Shown: piece after piece, positions 1 through 3,497 of the stretch
Layout: every line of letters begins with the position of its first letter
Position numbering within the stretch: position 1 is the first letter of the stretch
Source of the DNA: Thermoanaerobaculales bacterium
GTDB taxonomy: Bacteria > Acidobacteriota > Thermoanaerobaculia > Thermoanaerobaculales > Sulfomarinibacteraceae
Reading direction: 5' to 3'
DNA length: 5,748 nt
Assembly: GCA_029932545.1 (NCBI GenBank)
Contig: JAOZPW010000249.1
Coordinates: 1 to 5,748, forward strand
Made by a program: the position numbers and the translations under genes
The notes under the pieces: model-generated
Database searches by the model: none
What the model was told of the DNA's origin: nothing
Seen by the model: only the letters and a program-made list of their open reading frames with translations

Positions 1-51
1 CATGCACAATCGCGACATTGGGTTGAAAATGAAGAATCGGGAACGGGATTT

Positions 52-1260
52 TTATGGTCGGCCCAATTTTTGGACCGCCTCCAACAGCAGCTCTTCCCCC
101 TTGCCGAACGATAACCTCAGAAATCGACCTCGCCGGTCGGACGGTCGGTCTTCGTGCGGCAAGCCGTCCCATAGGAAAGCCGATCCGGGTACTCCGGCGA
201 CGCCTCGGGTGTGGGCCAGTTCAACGGCCCAGCGCCGGTCGTCTTTGATTTTCAGGTCGGAGATATCGACCAGCAGGAAATAGGTGCCTTGCGGGTTATT
301 GGTCCGCCAGCCATTGTTGCGCAGCCCAGTGCTGAGCAGGTCACATCGTGAGCGGTAGATCGCCGCCATCTCTGAGTAATAGGTGGGGGGCAGATCAAGG
401 GCCGTCACCAGGGCCCGTTGGGATGGCGCAGGGGCACAGACCGTCAAGAAATCGTGCACCTTGCGGATCGCGGCCATCAGGGGCGCCGGCGCCGCAGCGT
501 AGCCGACCCGCCAACCGGTGACGGCGTAGGTCTTGGAAAACGAGGCGATAGTCACGGTCCGTGATCTCAGATCAGCGACTGTGGCTGGGGCGACGTGGGG
601 GTGGTCCGGCGCCGTGATCCAGGCATAGGTCTCGTCGGTGACCAGCACGATGTCATGGCGTTTGAGAATCTCGGCCAGAACCTCGATCTCGTCCCGGGTC
701 CAGACCTTGCCCTGGGGGTTGGCCGGCGTGTTGAGGATCAGTACCTGAGCTTTGGCGCAGGCTCGGTCGAGTGCTGCCGGGTCCCAGGCGCCGGTGAAGG
801 GGTCGATCGTCAGAATGTGGGGTACGGCCCCGGCCAACCGGGCGGCCGGCAGGTAGTTCTCGTAGATCGGCTCCGGAATGACAACGCCTGCGCCGCGGGC
901 CAAGAGGGCGAGCAGCGTCGCCATGATCGCTTCGGAGGCCCCGCAGGTAATGACCAGTTCGTCTTCCGGGTTGTAGACCAGACCAAAGTGATCGTGCAGA
1001 TGGGTTGCCAACTTGGCTCGCAGCAGGGTGTCGCCCCAGGTCCGCGTGTATTGGTTGATGCCTTTTTTGATGGCGGTGATGGCCGCCCTTTGAAGTTCTT
1101 CTGCTATCGGGTACTCGGGGAAGCCTTGCGCGAGATTGATTGCACCGGCTTCTTCGGCCACCCGGGTCATATCCCGGATGATTGACTCGTCCATATGGGT
1201 TACAGCGGGGTTGATCCGGGGGAGGCGGACTGTCAACGGTTCCACCGTTTTTCCAGCCAA
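52..1260 (-). CDS. Class I/II PLP-dependent aminotransferase (methionine/kynurenine aminotransferase-like)
   Basis: Predicted cytosolic fold-type I PLP enzyme that moves an amino group between an amino acid and a 2-oxo acid. With numbering from the outermost start (402 aa), visible landmarks are: the N-terminal NLAQGFPEYP segment (42-51) and NQY (69-71), typical of the KAT/YbdL-like branch; the GASEAI phosphate-site segment (107-112); N181-P182 in NTPANPQGK; D209-E210 and Y212 near the PLP ring; the Schiff-base lysine K243 in SFSKTYAVTGWRVGY; and R382 in FLRLSF, expected to bind the substrate carboxylate. The length is normal and the gene appears intact. The start is uncertain: the outermost codon is TTG at 1260, with alternatives GTG 1245, TTG 1236 (overlapping the upstream TGA) and ATG 1194. 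The last would leave only MDESIIRDM before the conserved core, losing INPAV. Overlap with the reductase gene suggests translational coupling. Family assignment is firm; substrate is unknown, and aspartate- or aromatic-type activity is possible. Confidence 0.9.
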   Translation of the reverse strand: MAGKTVEPLTVRLPRINPAVTHMDESIIRDMTRVAEEAGAINLAQGFPEYPIAEELQRAAITAIKKGINQYTRTWGDTLLRAKLATHLHDHFGLVYNPEDELVITCGASEAIMATLLALLARGAGVVIPEPIYENYLPAARLAGAVPHILTIDPFTGAWDPAALDRACAKAQVLILNTPANPQGKVWTRDEIEVLAEILKRHDIVLVTDETYAWITAPDHPHVAPATVADLRSRTVTIASFSKTYAVTGWRVGYAAAPAPLMAAIRKVHDFLTVCAPAPSQRALVTALDLPPTYYSEMAAIYRSRCDLLSTGLRNNGWRTNNPQGTYFLLVDISDLKIKDDRRWAVELAHTRGVAGVPGSAFLWDGLPHEDRPSDRRGRFLRLSFGKGEELLLEAVQKLGRP

Positions 1261-1703
1261 TGAACGATGGACTCAAAGCCCTCCTTGTCGGTCTCATCAA
1301 AATGGTCGGGACGGTGGGAATCGACGTCGAGCACGCCGATTGCCTCTCCGTCCGGCCCGAGGATCGGCACGACGATCTCGGAGCGGGAGCGCGAGTCACA
1401 GGCAACATGGCCCGGGAAGCATGTGACGTCGGCGACCAACTGGCTTTCTTTGGAATCAATCGCTGCCCAGCAGACGCCGAGATGACGCTCCAGGACCAGG
1501 CAGGCGACCGGGCCCTGGTAGGCATCGACCACCAGGTCGCCGTCTCGGAGCATGTAAAAGCCGGTCCACGATACGCCGGGTACCTTGTGGTGCAGCAGGG
1601 CCGCCGCAGTCGAGCGGTGTGCGATCGGGTCAGACGTCTTGCCGCACAGTTCGGCCAGTTGAACGAGGATGCGGGCCCAGCGGTTGGGACGGTGGTTGGT
1701 CAT
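1233..1703 (-). CDS. msrC: Free methionine-(R)-sulfoxide reductase (fRMsr/MsrC, GAF domain)
   Basis: Small single-GAF-domain enzyme (156 aa) that reduces free L-methionine-(R)-sulfoxide to methionine, probably in the cytosol with thioredoxin-type recycling; it is an oxidative-damage repair enzyme. Three cysteines, C68, C78 and C102, have spacings of 10 and 24 residues, the same as the catalytic/resolving cysteines of the E. coli enzyme (C84, C94, C118). The family signature is clear: WTGFY (46-50), GVC (76-78), VADV then FPGHVACDS (90-104), SEIVVPI (108-114) and GVLDVDS (123-129). C20 and C95 are extra cysteines. Length is usual for the family and the protein looks complete. ATG 1703 is chosen because an in-frame TGA lies six codons upstream. 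The Shine-Dalgarno is weak (GAGAG-like) and lies inside a 7-bp repeat. The downstream aminotransferase overlaps its 3' end, so the two are probably cotranscribed. Without all three cysteines it would be called a generic GAF protein; here the identification is strong. Confidence 0.93.
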   Translation of the reverse strand: MTNHRPNRWARILVQLAELCGKTSDPIAHRSTAAALLHHKVPGVSWTGFYMLRDGDLVVDAYQGPVACLVLERHLGVCWAAIDSKESQLVADVTCFPGHVACDSRSRSEIVVPILGPDGEAIGVLDVDSHRPDHFDETDKEGFESIVHWLEKRWNR

Positions 1704-1706
1704 AGA

Positions 1707-1740
1707 AGCTCTCAGCTTTCAGCTATCAGCTTTCAGCTGC
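1707..1740. repeat. Heptanucleotide tandem repeat at the msrC start
   Basis: AGCT occurs at 1707, 1714, 1721, 1728 and 1735, exactly every 7 bases. The spacers on the plus strand are CTC, TTC, ATC, TTC and GCT, so the unit read on the minus strand is roughly AGCTGAN. The array ends three bases before the msrC ATG and occupies its translation initiation region. Because each AGCT is self-complementary, the strand can pair in several registers. It resembles short tandemly repeated heptamers described in cyanobacteria and other bacteria; its function here is unknown. Confidence 0.85.
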
Positions 1741-1750
1741 TGACGGCAGT

Positions 1751-1770
1751 AGGGTCACAGGGTACAGGGG
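1751..1770. repeat. Second short heptamer-like repeat (AGGGTNAC)
   Basis: The sequence reads as AGGGTCAC, AGGGTAC, AGGGG: one 8-base unit, one 7-base unit and a partial copy. It lies 10 bases from the AGCTNNN array and between the doc stop codon and msrC start. It is too short to be a structured element by itself, but the pairing of two heptamer families in an 85-bp gap marks this gap as repeat-rich. Confidence 0.55.
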
Positions 1771-1788
1771 AATGCAAGATCGCAAACC

Positions 1789-2178
1789 TCATTTCGTCCG
1801 CCGCGTTTTCGATAAAATCCAGGCCGCCAACTCCTTAAGCTCCATCCTTCCGGCTGACAGATCGAGCATCGTCCGGACTTTCTCCTGCCTGTCGGCTTCG
1901 ATATCCAGGCCGTTCAGTTTCAAGAAGAGCCGCATGCAGACCCAGGCCGTGCGCTTGTTTCCGTCGATGAAGGGATGGTTCATGACCAGGTGATAGGCGT
2001 AGCAGGCCGCAAGTTCTTCAATGCCGCAATTCTCATAGAGCCATCGGTTCTTGGGGGCATCGAGGGCCGCTTCAAGAAGTCCTTGGTCACGGACTCCTGA
2101 CGCCCCTCCATGTTCGGCCAATTGTCGGCTGTGGATGGCCGGAACGATATTGGCCTGGATCCAAAGAGGCTGTTCCAT
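1789..2178 (-). CDS. doc: Doc-type toxin (Fic fold, death-on-curing family)
   Basis: Toxin of a type II toxin-antitoxin module (129 aa, the usual Doc length). Doc of phage P1 phosphorylates elongation factor Tu and stops translation; the same activity is inferred here. The Fic core motif HPFIDGNKRTA spans residues 68-78, giving H68, D72, N74, K75 and R76. It has K where AMP-transferring Fic enzymes have the second glycine of GNGR, so it follows the Doc pattern (HxFxDxNKR). A second Doc hallmark, GVRDQGLLEAALDAP, is at 28-42. No signal peptide or membrane segment is seen. Its ATG overlaps the antitoxin TAA by one base (TAATG), so it is expected to be translated by coupling. The catalytic residues are intact, so this looks like a live toxin rather than a relic. 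It is followed after 85 bp by msrC on the same strand, with no obvious terminator between. Confidence 0.93.
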   Translation of the reverse strand: MEQPLWIQANIVPAIHSRQLAEHGGASGVRDQGLLEAALDAPKNRWLYENCGIEELAACYAYHLVMNHPFIDGNKRTAWVCMRLFLKLNGLDIEADRQEKVRTMLDLSAGRMELKELAAWILSKTRRTK

Positions 2179-2402
2179 TATTTTGCCAGGACCTTGAGAA
2201 CATCTTTGTCCTCCCTCATGATGTCTTCAGCCATGTCCATCTGCTCGACGAACTCCTTGTTGTAGGGTGTGAGCTTAAATCCGTCCGGTTCTTCTACCAG
2301 ATAAAGTACATCACCCTTGGAGACTCGAAGACGTTCCAGGATTTCCTTGGGCAGGATGACTCCTGCGGAATTTCCAACGGTCGTGACTTTCAGGGTTCGC
2401 AT
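2178..2402 (-). CDS. AbrB/MazE-like antitoxin (SpoVT-AbrB domain), partner of Doc
   Basis: Antitoxin and likely autorepressor of the adjacent Doc toxin. The protein from ATG 2402 is 74 aa. Residues 1-45 form a swapped-hairpin AbrB DNA-binding domain: MRTLKVTTVGNSAGVILPKEIL, then LRVSKGDVLYLVEEPDGFKLTP. The charged C-terminal tail (about 48-74, ending LKVLAK) is the expected toxin-binding segment. An upstream in-frame ATG at 2420 would add six residues (MNKEVT), but ATG 2402 is preferred because a perfect AAGGAGGT lies four bases before it and falls inside the coding sequence of the longer version. The TA pair is lower in GC than argS (hand count about 49% over 2221-2340 against about 64% in two argS stretches), consistent with horizontal gain. 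Antitoxin-before-toxin order is standard for this class. Confidence 0.92.
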   Translation of the reverse strand: MRTLKVTTVGNSAGVILPKEILERLRVSKGDVLYLVEEPDGFKLTPYNKEFVEQMDMAEDIMREDKDVLKVLAK

Positions 2403-2406
2403 GGTG

Positions 2407-2414
2407 ACCTCCTT
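2407..2414 (-). promoter_or_regulatory. Strong Shine-Dalgarno deciding the antitoxin start
   Basis: On the minus strand AAGGAGGT is followed by CACC and ATG at 2402. This is a near-perfect anti-16S match at short spacing. It supports the 74-aa antitoxin over the 80-aa version beginning at 2420. Confidence 0.85.
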
Positions 2415-2425
2415 GTTCATATTCG

Positions 2426-2445
2426 ATTATAACAGACGTTATAAT
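2426..2445 (-). promoter_or_regulatory. Palindromic operator overlapping a -10 box of the TA operon
   Basis: A perfect inverted repeat, ATTATAAC - 4 bases - GTTATAAT, has 8-bp arms at 2426-2433 and 2438-2445. On the minus strand the proximal arm contains TATAAT (2431-2426), a consensus sigma70-type -10 box. This predicts transcription starting near 2420 and a leader of about 18 bases carrying the Shine-Dalgarno. No good -35 is seen (GATGAT at the 17-bp position). A dyad over the -10 is what an autoregulating AbrB-type antitoxin would be expected to bind. The repeat is seen directly; operator function is inferred. Confidence 0.7.
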
Positions 2446-2514
2446 TACATCATCCGTCCCGGGTCCGGCTTTCCCGGCGTTGTGCCGATCAAGGGACCTC
2501 TGCTTTCCCTGCCC

Positions 2515-2548
2515 GGCCTTCGGGGTCACTTCGTGCCCCCGCTCGGCC
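2515..2548. repeat. Imperfect long hairpin with TTC loop
   Basis: Arms are GGCC 2515-2518 with 2545-2548, GGGG 2522-2525 with CCCC 2536-2539, and CAC 2527-2529 with GTG 2533-2535 around the loop TTC. T2526 is bulged, and TTC/CGCTC form an internal loop. There is no T-run, so it is not a classic intrinsic terminator. Its C-TTC-G loop closure matches the hairpins in the 72-bp array at 3343-3486. Confidence 0.5.
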
Positions 2549-2708
2549 ATTTCCCTCAAGGGCAACAGAGTCGGAATCGGGAAAGCGTCGCCCTTCTTCG
2601 CATCGACGACTCAGGTGGGAGTTCTGCTGGGTGAAGAGAGGGCGCACCCGGCACACCCGTTTTGGCGTTTTGGGCCCTCTTGGATGTGAACGTCGGCGTT
2701 GGCTGTTC

Positions 2709-2784
2709 CGGTTTCGGTCGCCGCCACGGTCACCGGTTTCGGTCGCGGTTTACGGCTCCGGTCGCGGTCGCGGTCCCGGCCCCG
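2709..2784. repeat. Degenerate hexanucleotide array (CGGTNN)
   Basis: Twelve consecutive units fit CGGTNN or a one- to two-base variant, including CGGTTT (2709, 2734, 2746), CGGTCG (2715, 2740, 2759, 2765), CGGTCA (2727), CGGTCC (2771) and CGGCCC (2777), with single-base slips at 2733 and 2752. The plus strand is poor in A. It ends about 60 bases before the DUF523 start codon. It does not encode a plausible protein; it looks like an expanded and decayed microsatellite. Confidence 0.75.
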
Positions 2785-2847
2785 CATTGCCGCCGCAGTT
2801 TACCGCTCCCGCACATATTCCGGACGGGAAGTGCTAGGGTCGCTCCT

Positions 2848-3267
2848 ATGGAACCCAAGATCGCGATCAGTCTCTGTTTGTTGGGAATTGACTGCAACTA
2901 TGCCGGAGGCAATAGTCTCTGTGAGAAGGCAGTCGAGATTTTCAAATCGGGACGTGGCGTTCCCGTTTGTCCCGAGCAGTTGGGTGGTCTGCCGACCCCA
3001 CGGATTCCCGCCGAGATTCAGGGCGATCGGGTCATCAATCGGATGGGAGAGGATGTGACGATCCAGTTTCGAAAAGGGGCCGAAGAGGCCGTTCGGTTGG
3101 CAAGGCTCGCTGGCTGCACCGGCGCTCTGCTGAAATCGAATTCGCCCTCATGCGGCGTCGGGCAGATCTACGATGGGACCTTCACCGGGACGTTGATTGA
3201 CGGGGATGGCCTGTTTGCAATAGAGCTGAAGAAGTTGGGGATTGAGGTCGAGACGGAGGAGGGGTGA
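2848..3267 (+). CDS. DUF523 family protein, TudS-like candidate [4Fe-4S] desulfidase
   Basis: Complete 139-aa DUF523 protein. The founding characterised member, TudS, removes sulfur from 2-thiouracil using a [4Fe-4S] cluster held by three cysteines; many other members have no tested function. Visible conserved blocks are: CLLGIDCNYAGG (10-21); PVCPEQLGGLPTPR (39-52), which is the family hallmark; and KSNSPSCGVGQIYDGTF (96-112). By position C10, C41 and C102 are the likely cluster ligands, with E43 and S101 near the active site. C16, C25 and C90 are extra cysteines. ATG 2848 is chosen because the conserved N-terminus starts there; the same frame is open upstream to ATG 2662, but those 62 residues are encoded by the CGGTNN repeat and are low-complexity. 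The ribosome site is weak (AGGG about 9 bases upstream). The gene stands alone, divergent from the TA operon and convergent with argS. Family is certain, substrate unknown. Confidence 0.9.
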   Translation: MEPKIAISLCLLGIDCNYAGGNSLCEKAVEIFKSGRGVPVCPEQLGGLPTPRIPAEIQGDRVINRMGEDVTIQFRKGAEEAVRLARLAGCTGALLKSNSPSCGVGQIYDGTFTGTLIDGDGLFAIELKKLGIEVETEEG

Positions 3268-3329
3268 GGCGATGGGGTCATCGGTGGCCTGGAAATCTAG
3301 ATGTTCCACACCTCTGTGACCTTTTTGAC

Positions 3330-3497
3330 CCCTTTGGGCGACGCGCGATGTCCTTTGCCCACGCTGGTCGCTTTGCGACCTCCACGGCTTCGCCGTGATC
3401 GCCCTTCGGGCGATGCGCGATGTCCTTTGCCCACGCTGGTCGCTTTGCGACCTCCACGGCTTCGCCGTGATCGCCCTTCGGGCGATGCGCGATGTCC
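3330..3497. repeat. 72-bp tandem repeat with three hairpins per unit
   Basis: Copies 3343-3414 and 3415-3486 are identical over 72 bases. An 11-base partial third copy (3487-3497) stops exactly at the argS stop codon, and a degenerate partial copy (CCCTTTGGGCGAC, 3330-3342) precedes the first. Each full unit contains three perfect stems with three-base loops: GGTCGC-TTT-GCGACC (3366-3380), CACGGC-TTC-GCCGTG (3383-3397) and ATCGCCC-TTC-GGGCGAT (3398-3414), repeated at +72. The array fills most of the gap between the convergent DUF523 and argS genes. No T-run follows any stem, so intrinsic termination is not obvious. It may be a REP-like or structured dispersed element. Confidence 0.93.

Larger units (their letters stand above)
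2446..2847. other. Non-coding region with several hairpins, upstream of the DUF523 gene
   Basis: About 400 bases between the TA promoter (minus) and the DUF523 gene (plus) show no credible gene; open frames here have no recognisable protein sequence. The left part is rich in dyads: AGGGA/TCCCT at 2492-2510; a larger imperfect hairpin at 2515-2548 (GGCC, GGGG, CAC around a TTC loop, then GTG, CCCC, GGCC); and CCCT-CA-AGGG just after it. The right part holds a 6-bp repeat. TAGGGT (2835-2840), preceded by TGC, might be a poor extended -10 for the DUF523 gene, but no -35 supports it. Confidence 0.6.

Noticed and set aside
1..51. Terminator downstream of the aminotransferase
   Set aside because: No convincing stem followed by T-run on the minus strand in the 51 bases available; the 3' end may lie beyond the window.
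653..1525. Long minus-strand frame of 290 residues across msrC and the aminotransferase
   Set aside because: It overlaps two well-recognised genes in another frame and is an Arg/Pro/Ser-rich shadow typical of high-GC coding DNA.
2662..2847. N-terminal extension of the DUF523 protein to an upstream ATG
   Set aside because: The added 62 residues come from the CGGTNN repeat and resemble no domain; DUF523 proteins start at the CLLG block.
3274..3332. GGGGTCA/TGACCCC pair after the DUF523 stop, with a TTTTT run at 3322-3326, as a terminator
   Set aside because: The arms are 7 bp but about 45 bases apart, and the T-run lies before the second arm rather than after it.
3343..3497. CRISPR-like array
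   Set aside because: Repeats are directly adjacent 72-bp units with no unique spacers, and there are no cas genes.
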